Of a stretch of 64,000 nucleotides of DNA, positions 25,909-34,388 are shown in pieces (position 1 is the first letter of the stretch; every line of letters starts with the position of its first letter). Made by a program: the position numbers and the translations under genes. The stretch comes from J095 sp964517605 (GTDB lineage: Bacteria; Chloroflexota; Anaerolineae; 4572-78; J111). The notes beneath the pieces are model-generated. The model worked only from the letters and a program-made list of their open reading frames with translations, was not told where the DNA came from and made no database searches. The stretch covers positions 1-64,000 of the forward strand of contig CAZFCE010000024.1 in the NCBI GenBank assembly GCA_964517605.1, written 5' to 3'.

Positions 25909-27729
25909 ATGCCGAATGTAGCTAATATCAAAATGAATGCCCCGGCCAATAAACTGGTGGGCGATATGCCCAAAGTTGGCATTCGCCCCACCATTGATGG
26001 GCGGCTGGGCGGCGTGCGCGAATCGCTGGAAGCGCAAACTATGGATATGGCCAAAGCCGTGGCCCAACTCATCACCTCAAACCTGCGCCATGCCAACGGC
26101 CTGCCGGTTGAGTGCGTTATTGCCGATACCACCATTGGCCGCGTGGCCGAAGCCGCCCGTTGCGCCGAAAAATTTAAAAAAGAGGGCGTTGGCCTGTCAA
26201 TCACGGTAACGCCGTGCTGGTGTTACGGCGCGGAAACGATGGACATGGACTCGCTCATTCCCAAAGCGGTGTGGGGCTTTAACGGCACCGAGCGCCCCGG
26301 CGCGGTGTATCTGGCGGCGGTGCTGGCCGGCCACAGCCAAAAAGGGCTGCCCGCCTTTAGCATTTACGGGCGCGATGTGCAGGACGGCGGCGATAAATCC
26401 ATTCCGGCGGACGTGGCCGAAAAATTGCTGCAATTTGCCCGCGCCGGGCTGGCTGTAGCCACCATGCGCGGCAAATCCTATTTGGCCATGGGCGGCACCT
26501 CTATGGGGATTGCCGGCTCGATTGTGAATCCGTCGCTGTTGGAAGCCTATTTTGGCATGCGCTCCGAAAGCGTGGATATGAGCGAATTTACCCGCCGCTT
26601 TGATGAAGGCATTTACGACCCCGAAGAATTTGAACGGGCGCTGGCCTGGGTTAAAGAAAACTGCCCCGAAGGCAAAGATTACAACCCCGCCGGCAAGCAA
26701 CACACCCGCGAACAAAAAGACAAAGCCTGGGAACTTTCGGTGAAAATGGCGCTGATTGCCCGCGATTTGATGACCGGCAACTCTAAACTGGCCGAAATGG
26801 GCTTTGGCGAAGAATCGCTGGGCCACAACGCCATTGCCGCCGGTTTTCAGGGGCAACGCCAGTGGACAGACCACTTCCCCAACGGCGATTTTATGGAAGC
26901 CATTCTCAACACCAGCTTTGATTGGAACGGCATCCGCCAGCCGTACATTGTGGCCACCGAAAACGATTTTCTCAACGGGCTGACCATGCTGCTGGGCCAC
27001 CTGCTCACCGGCACCGCCCAGATTTTTGCCGACGTGCGCACCTACTGGAGTTTTGATGCGGTGAAGCGCGTTACCGGCTACGAGTTGAGCGGCGCTGCCG
27101 CCGGTGGTATTTTGCACCTGATTAACTCCGGCCCGGCCACGCTCGATGGCGCCGGCCAGATGCGCCGCGACGGCCAGCCGGTGATGAAGCCCTTCTGGGA
27201 AATCACCCCGGACGATGTGACAGGCAGCCTCAACGCCACCACCTGGCACACCTCTGATATGGGTTATTTCCGGGGCGGCGGCTGGTCTACCCGCTTTAAA
27301 ACCGTGGGCGGCATGCCGGTCACTATGGCCCGCATCAATCTCATCAAAGGGCTTGGCCCGGCCTTGCAAATTGCCGAAGGCTGGACGGTTGACCTGCCGG
27401 ATGATGTTCACACCGTGCTGGATGAACGCACCAACCCCACCTGGCCCACCACCTGGTTTACGCCGCGCACTTCCGGTAGCGGCGCTTTCCGTGATGTGTA
27501 CACGGTGATGGCCAACTGGGGTGCCAACCACGGCGCAATCAGCTACGGCCACATCGGCAGTGATTTGATTACGCTGGCCTCGATGCTGCGCATTCCGGTG
27601 TACATGCACAACGTGGCCGAAGAAAATATTTTCCGGCCCAGCACCTGGGCGGCCTTTGGCGCCAGCGACCTGACCGGTGCGGATTTCCGCGCCTGCGCCA
27701 ACTTTGGCCCGCTGTACGGCCAATTCTAA
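25909..27729 (+). CDS. fucI: L-fucose isomerase
   Basis: A 606-residue protein that follows the enterobacterial FucI sequence closely along its whole length (GIRPTIDGR, VTPCWCYG, WGFNGTERPGAVYLAA, ANWGANHG). The manganese ligands expected from FucI (Glu, Asp, His) align with E351, D375 and H541, with the spacing of the E. coli enzyme preserved to within one residue. It converts L-fucose to L-fuculose, and FucI enzymes often also act on D-arabinose. A GGGAGAAAA site precedes the ATG. Its kinase partner may be the FGGY kinase upstream or RhaB downstream. Confidence 0.96.
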   Translation: MPNVANIKMNAPANKLVGDMPKVGIRPTIDGRLGGVRESLEAQTMDMAKAVAQLITSNLRHANGLPVECVIADTTIGRVAEAARCAEKFKKEGVGLSITVTPCWCYGAETMDMDSLIPKAVWGFNGTERPGAVYLAAVLAGHSQKGLPAFSIYGRDVQDGGDKSIPADVAEKLLQFARAGLAVATMRGKSYLAMGGTSMGIAGSIVNPSLLEAYFGMRSESVDMSEFTRRFDEGIYDPEEFERALAWVKENCPEGKDYNPAGKQHTREQKDKAWELSVKMALIARDLMTGNSKLAEMGFGEESLGHNAIAAGFQGQRQWTDHFPNGDFMEAILNTSFDWNGIRQPYIVATENDFLNGLTMLLGHLLTGTAQIFADVRTYWSFDAVKRVTGYELSGAAAGGILHLINSGPATLDGAGQMRRDGQPVMKPFWEITPDDVTGSLNATTWHTSDMGYFRGGGWSTRFKTVGGMPVTMARINLIKGLGPALQIAEGWTVDLPDDVHTVLDERTNPTWPTTWFTPRTSGSGAFRDVYTVMANWGANHGAISYGHIGSDLITLASMLRIPVYMHNVAEENIFRPSTWAAFGASDLTGADFRACANFGPLYGQF

Positions 27730-27736
27730 CGAAATT

Positions 27737-27796
27737 GCGAATGGGCGAATCTGCGAATGGCGAATTTACTTTCGCTATTCGCTCATTCGCCGTTCG
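27737..27796. repeat. imperfect long inverted repeat of GCGAAT units between fucI and rhaB
   Basis: About 28 bases built of GCGAATGG-like units (27737-27764) face a partly complementary arm (27771-27796) across a 6-nt loop. The element fills almost the whole gap between the two genes. It may be a mobile palindromic repeat or an mRNA stability element. Confidence 0.55.
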
Positions 27797-27812
27797 TTCA
27801 CAGGGGTGATTT

Positions 27813-29303
27813 ATGACAAAAACAAGCAACTACCTGGCGTTTGACCTGGGCGCATCGAGTGGCCGGGCCGTGGCCGGCCAGTTTGATGGCGAAAAGTTGT
27901 CGCTGGCCGAAATGCACCGTTTTAACAACGGCCCCACCCGCCTGCTGGATAATCTGCACTGGGACGCGCTCAACCTGTTCAACGAGATGAAAACCGGGCT
28001 GGCCAAAGCCGCCGGCCAACTGGGCGGCAACATTGCCGCGCTGGGCGTGGACACCTGGGGCGTTGATTTTGGCCTGCTCGACCGGCAGGGCAACCTGATT
28101 GGCAACCCCTACCACTACCGCGACAGCCGCACCGACGGCAAGGTTGAACAGGCGTTTGAGGTTGTTCCCCGCGCCGAAATTTTTGGGCAAACCGGCATCC
28201 AGTTTATGCAGCTCAACTCGCTGTTTCAACTGTTTGCCATGGCGCAGCAAAAATCGCCGGTGTTTGATATTGCCGAAACGCTGCTGTTTATGCCCGATTT
28301 GTTCAACTACTGGTTTACCGGCCGTAAAACCACCGAATACACCATTGCCAGCACCAGCCAGGCGTACAACATGCAAGAAAACCGCTGGGCCACCGATCTG
28401 CTGGCCAAATTGGGCATCCCGTCGCGCATCTTTTTGGATGTGATTGCCCCCGGCGCCAATCTGGGGCCGCTACTGCCGCATCTTGCCGCAGAAGCCGGCC
28501 TGAAAACCGCCGTGCCGGTGATTGCCCCCGGCAGCCACGATACCGCCAGCGCCGTGGCGGCGGTGCCCGTTACCGGCGGCGACAGCAACTTTGCTTACCT
28601 CAGCTCCGGCACGTGGTCGCTGCTGGGCGTTGAGTTGCCCGCGCCGGTCATCAATGACAAAAGTTTGGCCTACAACGTTACCAACGAAGGCGGCGTGCAA
28701 AACACCATCCGGCTGCTCAAAAATTTGGGCGGATTGTGGTTGGTGCAGGAATGCCGCCGGGTGTGGGCGCAGCAGGGCCACGATTACAGCTTTGCCCAAC
28801 TGGCCGACATGGCCGCCGCCGCGCCGCCGTTTGTCGCGTTGATTGATCCCGATGACGCCCTGTTTTTGGCTCCCGGCGACATAGCCGCCCGCATTGCCGA
28901 GTTTTGCCGGCGCACCAGCCAAACCCCGCCCGCTGACCACGGCAGCGTTATTCGGGTGGCGCTGGAAAGTTTGGCGCTCAAATACCGCTGGGTGCTGGAA
29001 AAACTGGAAGAACTAATGGGCCGTCCGGTTGAAGTGGTGCATATTGTGGGCGGCGGCACGCAAAACCGGCTGCTCAACCAGTTTGCCGCCAATGCCACCG
29101 GGCGGCGCGTTGTTACCGGCCCCATCGAAGCCACCGCGATTGGTAATATTCTGTTGCAAATGCTGGCAGTGGGGCAAATTAACTCGCTGGCCGAAGGGCG
29201 GGCCATTGTGCAGCGTTCCTTCCCGGTAGAAACCTACCTGCCGCAAGACCGCCAGTTGTGGGACGATGCCTACGCGCGGTTGCTTAAATTATCGCCGGTG
29301 TGA
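27813..29303 (+). CDS. rhaB: rhamnulokinase
   Basis: A 496-residue FGGY kinase of the RhaB branch: AFDLGASSGRA at residues 9-19, LGVDTWGVDFGLLD, NPYHYRD, SHDTASAVAAVP with the catalytic Asp, and HIVGGGTQNRLLNQ. It phosphorylates L-rhamnulose to L-rhamnulose 1-phosphate, using the product of the isomerase at 22169-23413. No rhamnulose-1-phosphate aldolase is encoded in this operon; the class II aldolases of the leftward operon are candidates. The ATG follows AGGGGTG. It is the last gene of the rightward operon. Confidence 0.92.
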   Translation: MTKTSNYLAFDLGASSGRAVAGQFDGEKLSLAEMHRFNNGPTRLLDNLHWDALNLFNEMKTGLAKAAGQLGGNIAALGVDTWGVDFGLLDRQGNLIGNPYHYRDSRTDGKVEQAFEVVPRAEIFGQTGIQFMQLNSLFQLFAMAQQKSPVFDIAETLLFMPDLFNYWFTGRKTTEYTIASTSQAYNMQENRWATDLLAKLGIPSRIFLDVIAPGANLGPLLPHLAAEAGLKTAVPVIAPGSHDTASAVAAVPVTGGDSNFAYLSSGTWSLLGVELPAPVINDKSLAYNVTNEGGVQNTIRLLKNLGGLWLVQECRRVWAQQGHDYSFAQLADMAAAAPPFVALIDPDDALFLAPGDIAARIAEFCRRTSQTPPADHGSVIRVALESLALKYRWVLEKLEELMGRPVEVVHIVGGGTQNRLLNQFAANATGRRVVTGPIEATAIGNILLQMLAVGQINSLAEGRAIVQRSFPVETYLPQDRQLWDDAYARLLKLSPV

Positions 29304-29318
29304 TGTTATGGCGAATAT

Positions 29319-29366
29319 GGTAAACCACAACCTCTGCAACAGGAGAGATTGTGGTTTACCGGTTTT
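29319..29366 (+). terminator. rho-independent terminator after rhaB
   Basis: A perfect 12-bp stem (29319-29330 with 29349-29360) with an 18-nt loop is followed by GGTTTTT. It closes the rightward lacI-to-rhaB operon. Confidence 0.8.
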
Positions 29367-29436
29367 TCTTAAAAATGGTGTTAGATAACTACCGGTAAAT
29401 GGCTATTCTGGGGTCGTAGCCGGGGTGATTTTAGAG

Positions 29437-29489
29437 TTGACAACCATAAATTTTTGTGTTAGCCTGTAAACGTTAGTTTCGTAGTTTAC
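29437..29489 (+). promoter_or_regulatory. candidate promoter and inverted-repeat operator for the third sugar importer
   Basis: TTGACA (29437-29442) with a weak -10 (TAGCCT, 29460-29465) is followed by GTAAAC (29466-29471) and its inverse GTTTAC (29484-29489), with AAACGTTAGTTT in between. The rest of the 355-base gap holds only the upstream terminator, a stray AAAGGAGG at about 29560 and the gene's own ribosome-binding site. Confidence 0.4.
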
Positions 29490-29658
29490 TCTGTTAGTCC
29501 TCAATAATACCTCCAATTTTAGGCTAAATTCTCCTGGCCAAACTGATGTCTTCATTGAAAGGAGGTGGTAAACCAAAGTAGTTAGTTGTGCCTCTGTAAA
29601 AATCGTTGTTTAGTATTATCCATATAATTTTAAATTTGCTTGTGGGAGAGAGAAAACA

Positions 29659-31347
29659 ATGATGTTTAACAAGCGCTTTATTATTTTGGTAGTTGCTGCG
29701 ATGGCGTTGTTTATATTAGCCGTCCAGGTGGCGGGAGCTGCTGGCAATAAAGAAGCTACGCCTACGCCCCAGCCCACCACCGAAGCAATCAATGGCTTCC
29801 CAACAACAGACAAAAACGAAGCAAAAACGGCTCAGGCTGCCTTTGAAGCTGCCGATAAAGGCAAGCCCGATCCGGCCTGGAAGGGCAAAAAGATCACCAT
29901 TGGCGTTTACTCCGCCGGGCAACGTGGGGCCATCTCCGGCCCGCTCTATTTCTGGCGGCCCAAGTTTGAAGAACTAACCGGGGCCACCTACGACATCGTT
30001 GAAATCCCCTTTGCCGAACTGCGCGAAAAAGTCACCACTGACCTTTCAACCGGCACCGGCACCTATGACATTATCACCAACTGCAGCAACTTTTACGGGG
30101 ATTACATTTACAACGACTGGATTCTGCCGATTGACCCGTATTTTGAAGATGCCCGCTTCCCCAAATGGGATCGCGAATCGATTGCTCCGGCGGTGGCCAA
30201 CCTGTTAAAATGGGGCGACCAATGGTACGGCGGCAATAACGACCACGATGCCCAGATTCTTTATTATCGCAAAGACATCATCGAAGACCCCAAATGGCAA
30301 GCCGAATTCAAGAAAGAAATGGGGCACGATATGCCGGTGGCGATGGACACCTGGGAAGACGTGCTGGAAATTGCCAAATTCTTTAACAAAAAGGACTGGG
30401 ACGGCGACGGCTCTCCGGATGATGGCATCACCCTGCACCTGAAAGTGGCTGGGCAAGGCTACTTCCACTATATGGCGCTGTCGGCTCCGTATGTGGTTAT
30501 CCCGGCCCCCGGTGATGATCCCACCAAAGTGGATAAATACCACAACGTTTACTGGTTTGATCCGGAAACGATGGATCCTCTAATCAACTCCCCCGGCCAT
30601 GTAAAAGCGCTGGAAACGTTGATGGCGCTGTCTAAAGCCGGCCCGGCGGCCATGTGGGGCTGGAGCCTGGGCGAAGCTTGGGCCGACTTCCTGTCTGGCA
30701 ATGCCATCATGACCTTCTCGTGGGGCGATGTGGGCGCGCTGGCGCAAGACCCAACCCAATCCAAGGTTCAAGGCAAAGTGGGCGCGCGCGGTATCCCCGG
30801 CACCAAAGGCCCCTATGACATGGAAAAGAAGGAATTCCTGAAGCTGGATAAACCCAATATGGTCGGCAACCAGGTGGGCTGCTCGTGGCACCCGGTTATC
30901 TCCAAATACTCCAAGAACCCGGAACTGGCCTATTACTTTGTTGCCTGGCAATCCACGCCCCAAATCAACCACTGGAACGTGGAATACGGCTGGACTGGGT
31001 TAAACCCCGGCACGTCGTATGACTGGCTAAAACCCGATGGCAAAGCCACGCTTGAAGACTATACCAACGCCGGCTGGAATGCCAACGACGCCGAAGCGTA
31101 TGTAAAAGCCTACACCGACAACTTCTTCAAATACCCCATCTTCCAGAACTACATGCGCATCCCCGGCACCCCCGAAATGCAAGAAGCCTGGGATGTGCAC
31201 CTGTCCGAAGCTATCACCGGCCAAATTACGCCCAAAGAAGCGTTGGATTTGACCTACGCTGACTGGAATCGCATCATTGATGATTACGGTCGGGAAGATT
31301 TGCTGAAGTTGTACCAGGAATCCATCGGCTACGTGCCGGCTGAATAA
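29659..31347 (+). CDS. extracellular solute-binding protein of a MalFG-type sugar importer
   Basis: A 562-residue family 1-type binding protein, longer than usual maltose-type proteins (about 400-450). A signal peptide (about 1-27, ending VAGAAG) has no lipobox Cys. A short Thr/Pro linker follows, then the mature domain with ITIGVYSAGQRG and LPIDPYFED motifs. It may bind an oligosaccharide or glycoside that feeds the deoxysugar pathway upstream. The ATG follows GTGGGAGAGAG. A hairpin and then two permease genes come next. Confidence 0.85.
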   Translation: MMFNKRFIILVVAAMALFILAVQVAGAAGNKEATPTPQPTTEAINGFPTTDKNEAKTAQAAFEAADKGKPDPAWKGKKITIGVYSAGQRGAISGPLYFWRPKFEELTGATYDIVEIPFAELREKVTTDLSTGTGTYDIITNCSNFYGDYIYNDWILPIDPYFEDARFPKWDRESIAPAVANLLKWGDQWYGGNNDHDAQILYYRKDIIEDPKWQAEFKKEMGHDMPVAMDTWEDVLEIAKFFNKKDWDGDGSPDDGITLHLKVAGQGYFHYMALSAPYVVIPAPGDDPTKVDKYHNVYWFDPETMDPLINSPGHVKALETLMALSKAGPAAMWGWSLGEAWADFLSGNAIMTFSWGDVGALAQDPTQSKVQGKVGARGIPGTKGPYDMEKKEFLKLDKPNMVGNQVGCSWHPVISKYSKNPELAYYFVAWQSTPQINHWNVEYGWTGLNPGTSYDWLKPDGKATLEDYTNAGWNANDAEAYVKAYTDNFFKYPIFQNYMRIPGTPEMQEAWDVHLSEAITGQITPKEALDLTYADWNRIIDDYGREDLLKLYQESIGYVPAE

Positions 31348-31374
31348 CCGGATAGTTTAGTTTTTTATAACCCA

Positions 31375-31402
31375 CGGGGGCGGACCCAATTGTCCGCCCC
31401 CG
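31375..31402 (+). repeat. 11-bp stem-loop between binding-protein gene and permease genes
   Basis: Perfect GC-rich arms 31375-31385 and 31392-31402 around a 6-nt loop, 27 bases after the binding-protein stop. There is no T-run after it, though TTTTTT precedes it. It is the third such structure after a binding-protein gene in this window. Confidence 0.7.
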
Positions 31403-31434
31403 CTTGTTGCAATCATCCCTGAACGAGAGTTGCT

Positions 31435-32298
31435 ATGCAGGAACGAAGCCCAATTAAATGGTTATTTGTTATTCCGGGAATGTTGTGGATTTTAACCTTT
31501 ACAATTTTTCCCCTGCTTTACTCCTTGCGCCTGAGCTTTTACAACGCCCGTTTGGGCAAAGTGCCGCGTTTTGTTGGCCTGGATAATTATGTGCGGGCTT
31601 TTGGCGATTACCGGGTGTGGAATTCAGCCGGAGTGACCATTTTTTTTGTGGTGGTCAGTGTTACCCTTACAGTGCTGTTGGGGTTGGGGTTGGCCTTATT
31701 GTTTCACCGGTCTATTAGAGGCCAGCGAATTTTTCGCTCGATTTTTATTTTGCCGTTGTTCACCGCCCCGATTGCGCTGGGCTATTTGGGATTAACCATA
31801 TTCCACGAACAAGTGGGTGCGGTAAACACTGTTCTCCGGGCGATGGGGATGATAAACCTGCCCGGCTGGTTTTCTGATGTGTGGCTGGCGCGTGCGGCCA
31901 TTATTCTGGTAGACATCTGGCAGTGGACGCCATTTTGTTTTTTGGTGTTATTGGCCGGGCTGCAATCCTTGCCCGAAGAAATTTACGAGTCGGTGCAACT
32001 GGATACTTCGTCGGGTTGGGACGTATTCCGCTACATTACCTTGCCGCTTATTATGCCGGTTTTGTTTACGGTAACAATGCTGCGTTTGGTAGAGGCGTTT
32101 AAAATTTTGGACATCCCTTTTAGCATGACCGGCGGCGGGCCGGGAGCGGCCACTCAAACCTATTCCTTTTACATTTATTTGGCCGGTTTACGTAACTTTA
32201 ATGCCGGTTACGCCTCGGCATTGGCTTACATGTTGCTGGTGATGATGATTATTATCACCTCGTTCTTCTTTTCCCGGTTGCGGCAGATTTACGAATAA
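31435..32298 (+). CDS. sugar ABC transporter permease, MalF-type
   Basis: A 287-residue binding-protein-dependent permease with six predicted hydrophobic helices. The EAA-type loop before the last helices is seen as YESVQLDTSSGWDVFRYITL, followed by LPLIMPVLF. It pairs with the MalG-type permease that follows after 35 bases. No ATPase gene accompanies them, so a shared MsmX/UgpC-type ATPase encoded elsewhere is expected. Confidence 0.9.
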   Translation: MQERSPIKWLFVIPGMLWILTFTIFPLLYSLRLSFYNARLGKVPRFVGLDNYVRAFGDYRVWNSAGVTIFFVVVSVTLTVLLGLGLALLFHRSIRGQRIFRSIFILPLFTAPIALGYLGLTIFHEQVGAVNTVLRAMGMINLPGWFSDVWLARAAIILVDIWQWTPFCFLVLLAGLQSLPEEIYESVQLDTSSGWDVFRYITLPLIMPVLFTVTMLRLVEAFKILDIPFSMTGGGPGAATQTYSFYIYLAGLRNFNAGYASALAYMLLVMMIIITSFFFSRLRQIYE

Positions 32299-32333
32299 AA
32301 CCAGATTCCCCGGAGTTTGTTGGAGGTAGGGCT

Positions 32334-33188
32334 GTGGGTAAACGTAATAAAATAACATTTTCCCAAATTTTGTTGTGGATGTTAATTATTCTGGCAACAG
32401 CTTGGGCCATTTTTCCGTTCTATTGGGCGATTATCACTTCGCTCAAAGAGCCAACCGTGATTTTAACCAAACCTTCGTTCATTCCATTTGTGCAGTTTAC
32501 GCCTACCCTGTATAACTGGCAGCTTGAATTCACCACCCGCTGGCGAGAAATTAGCCGGGCGTTGGGTAATAGCGTGGTGATTGCGGTGGGGGCTACAACT
32601 ATTGCCGTTAGTTTGGGAACTTTGGTGGGTTATGGCCTGGCCACTTTTCGCTTTGACCGGTGGAAGAACAAGGATATCACCCTGTGGTTTCTTTCCCAGC
32701 GGTTTTTGCCGCCGATGGCTACGGCCATCCCATTTTTTATTGTGATGAAAAATCTCAACTTGCTGGATACTCATCTGGCGCTCATTCTTTCTAACGCCAC
32801 CTTTACCATGCCGTTTGCCGCCCTGATTATGCGCGACGTGTTTAAAGAATTGCCCCGCGAATTGGAAGAATCCGCTTGGATAGATGGCGCTTCCCGGTTG
32901 CAAAGCTTTTGGTATATCTCTTTGCCGCTGGCGGCCCCGGCTGCCGCTGCCGCTGCGGTGATTTGCTTTGCCTTCGCCTGGAACGAGTTTTTGTTCGGCC
33001 TGATTTTAACCTACAAAACCGCCCAACCCATTACGGTGATGATTGCTGGCGTGGAGCACACGCAGGGGATTCAATTTTGGTTTGTGGCAACCCGGTTGTT
33101 GATTGCAATTTTGCCCCCGGCGATTTTGGCTCTGCTGGCGCAACGCTACATTGTGCGCGGATTGACCTTTGGGGCGGTCAAAGGGTAA
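32334..33188 (+). CDS. sugar ABC transporter permease, MalG-type
   Basis: A 284-residue inner-membrane permease. Its EAA loop ELEESAWIDGASRLQSFWYI matches the family consensus closely, and the C-terminus YIVRGLTFGAVKG is typical of MalG proteins. The start is GTG with GGAGG about eight bases upstream. It is the last gene of the third importer; no gene follows for about 340 bases. Confidence 0.92.
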   Translation: MGKRNKITFSQILLWMLIILATAWAIFPFYWAIITSLKEPTVILTKPSFIPFVQFTPTLYNWQLEFTTRWREISRALGNSVVIAVGATTIAVSLGTLVGYGLATFRFDRWKNKDITLWFLSQRFLPPMATAIPFFIVMKNLNLLDTHLALILSNATFTMPFAALIMRDVFKELPRELEESAWIDGASRLQSFWYISLPLAAPAAAAAAVICFAFAWNEFLFGLILTYKTAQPITVMIAGVEHTQGIQFWFVATRLLIAILPPAILALLAQRYIVRGLTFGAVKG

Positions 33189-33351
33189 TTTGAGGCTGCC
33201 GGCTCAATTTGCCTGAAAGTCGAGAATTATGGTATCTTTGGAGTGGTTCTTAATTGCATGTTGTCGCCATCAATGGGGAAAAGCGGCGGTGTTACTCTAT
33301 CCCAAAACAGGATTGGCAACCAGGCATAACCTGAGATTTTCTGTTTTAAAG

Positions 33352-33380
33352 TTGACAGAAATTGTTTTAATTGGTATAGT
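33352..33380 (+). promoter_or_regulatory. sigma-70 promoter of the cold-shock gene leader
   Basis: TTGACA (33352-33357), 17-bp spacer, TATAGT (33375-33380). It would start transcription near 33387, about 145 bases before the cold-shock start codon. Confidence 0.8.
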
Positions 33381-33400
33381 GTCACACATTAGGACGAAGA

Positions 33401-33511
33401 ATGTATCTGATTGGTTTTGAAGCGACCTCAACCTCTGGAGGTTGCTTTTTTTCTGCGGTGAACCTCTTTGACCTATGTCCACATATTTTTAATGGTTTTT
33501 TTAGAATATAG
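33401..33511 (+). CDS. possible 36-residue leader peptide upstream of the cold-shock gene
   Basis: An ATG about 14 nt after the predicted transcription start, preceded by AGGACGA, opens a 36-codon frame that runs through the leader terminator and stops just before the ribosome-binding site of the cold-shock gene. Translation would disrupt the hairpin, as in attenuation. The peptide has no recognisable features, and the frame may be chance. Confidence 0.25.
   Translation: MYLIGFEATSTSGGCFFSAVNLFDLCPHIFNGFFRI
33429..33452 (+). terminator. intrinsic terminator inside the cold-shock leader (possible attenuator)
   Basis: A 6-bp stem CAACCT/AGGTTG with a CTGG tetraloop (33429-33444) is followed by C and seven T residues. 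It lies about 45 nt after the predicted transcription start and about 80 nt before the coding region. Confidence 0.65.
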
Positions 33512-33531
33512 TAAGGAGAATAAACTATATT

Positions 33532-33741
33532 ATGTCTGAACGAGTTCAGGGCACCGTCAAGTGGTTCAACGCTAGTAAAGGCTATGGTTTCATAGCGCGT
33601 GAGGGCGGTGAAGACGTATTTGTTCATTATTCTGCGCTCCAGGCCGAGGGGTACCGTGTGCTTAACGAAGGTCAGTCCGTTGAGTTCACGGTTGAACGTG
33701 GTCCCAAAGGATTGCAGGCTAGCAAAGTTGTAGCACTGTAA
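33532..33741 (+). CDS. cspA: cold-shock domain protein (CspA family)
   Basis: A 69-residue single cold-shock domain: GTVKWFNASKGYGFIAR at residues 7-23 contains RNP1, and VFVHYSAL (29-36) is RNP2. It binds single-stranded RNA and DNA and melts secondary structure. The AAGGAG site is 14-15 bases from the ATG, longer than ideal. The adjacent RRM protein gene starts 32 bases downstream, so the two RNA-binding proteins are likely co-transcribed. A leader with its own terminator precedes it, suggesting RNA-level control. Confidence 0.95.
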   Translation: MSERVQGTVKWFNASKGYGFIAREGGEDVFVHYSALQAEGYRVLNEGQSVEFTVERGPKGLQASKVVAL

Positions 33742-33773
33742 CATCTAACATTGTTTTGGAGGGGACTTTCCAA

Positions 33774-34202
33774 ATGAATAAAAAACTATATGTTGGTAAC
33801 TTAAATTATGCCACAACCGAAGACGAACTCCGCCAGTTATTTGCTGAAGCAGGAACGGTTGTGTCGGCGGTTGTAATCACTGATCATGCCACGGGCCGCT
33901 CGAAAGGGTTTGGTTTTGTGGAAATGGAAACCGATAAAGCCGCCGAACAGGCTATTGAGCGCTTTAATAACTATGAATTCAACCAACGTAACATCACCGT
34001 TAATGAAGCTCGCCCGCCCCGCGAACGGTCGGCTGGCGGCGGTGATGGTGGCCGGCGACGCCCTGGCGGCGACCGTGGTGATCGCGGCGACCGTGGTGAT
34101 CGCGGTGATCGTGGCCCTGGCGGCCCCGGTGGCCGGCGGCCTCAGGGTGGCAGCGGCGGTGGCAACCGCAGTGGTGGCGGCGGCGGTCGTCGCCCTTATT
34201 AA
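33774..34202 (+). CDS. RNA-recognition-motif protein with Gly/Arg/Asp-rich tail
   Basis: A 142-residue RNA-binding protein. One RRM (about residues 3-80) has RNP2 LYVGNL at 5-10 and RNP1 KGFGFVEM at 44-51. The tail (about 85-142) is rich in Gly and Arg and contains four GDR units in a row, encoded by near-identical 9-base repeats (about 34069-34113), then Gly-rich sequence ending in RRPY. The layout matches RNA-binding proteins of cyanobacteria and Chloroflexota that respond to cold. TGGAGGGG lies before the ATG at 33774; an in-frame TTG overlaps that site and is rejected. Confidence 0.93.
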   Translation: MNKKLYVGNLNYATTEDELRQLFAEAGTVVSAVVITDHATGRSKGFGFVEMETDKAAEQAIERFNNYEFNQRNITVNEARPPRERSAGGGDGGRRRPGGDRGDRGDRGDRGDRGPGGPGGRRPQGGSGGGNRSGGGGGRRPY

Positions 34203-34220
34203 AACTTGGTTAAGCCAGAA

Positions 34221-34247
34221 AAGCGTGGGAGTTTTCCCACGCTTTTT
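34221..34247 (+). terminator. rho-independent terminator of the csp-RRM operon
   Basis: A perfect 10-bp stem (34221-34230 with 34235-34244), GTTT tetraloop and a following TTTTTATTTT run, 18 bases after the stop codon. Confidence 0.9.
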
Positions 34248-34304
34248 ATTTTGCCTGAAAATTGCGTATTTTTGGGAATATTGGTGAATCCGCGTTGATT
34301 GTAT

Positions 34305-34354
34305 TTGCCTGACCGATTTAATGACGGTAAAATATAGTTCATAAAATTAACTAT
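34305..34354 (+). promoter_or_regulatory. promoter and inverted-repeat operator candidate of the MarR-type gene
   Basis: TTGCCT (34305-34310), 17-bp spacer, TAAAAT (34328-34333), followed by ATAGTT (34334-34339) and AACTAT (34349-34354), an inverted repeat spaced by nine bases at the predicted transcription start. MarR regulators commonly autorepress from such sites. Confidence 0.5.
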
Positions 34355-34388
34355 TAAATAAATTAACTGTTTAGCTGGATGAATTTTA

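Noticed and set aside
26197..27723. 508-codon open frame opposite fucI
   Set aside because: It is antisense to a full-length L-fucose isomerase and gives a His/Ala/Gly-rich product with no recognisable motif.
33229..33420. 63-codon frame starting before the cold-shock promoter
   Set aside because: It starts within 41 bases of the permease stop, crosses a promoter and has no ribosome-binding site or family features.
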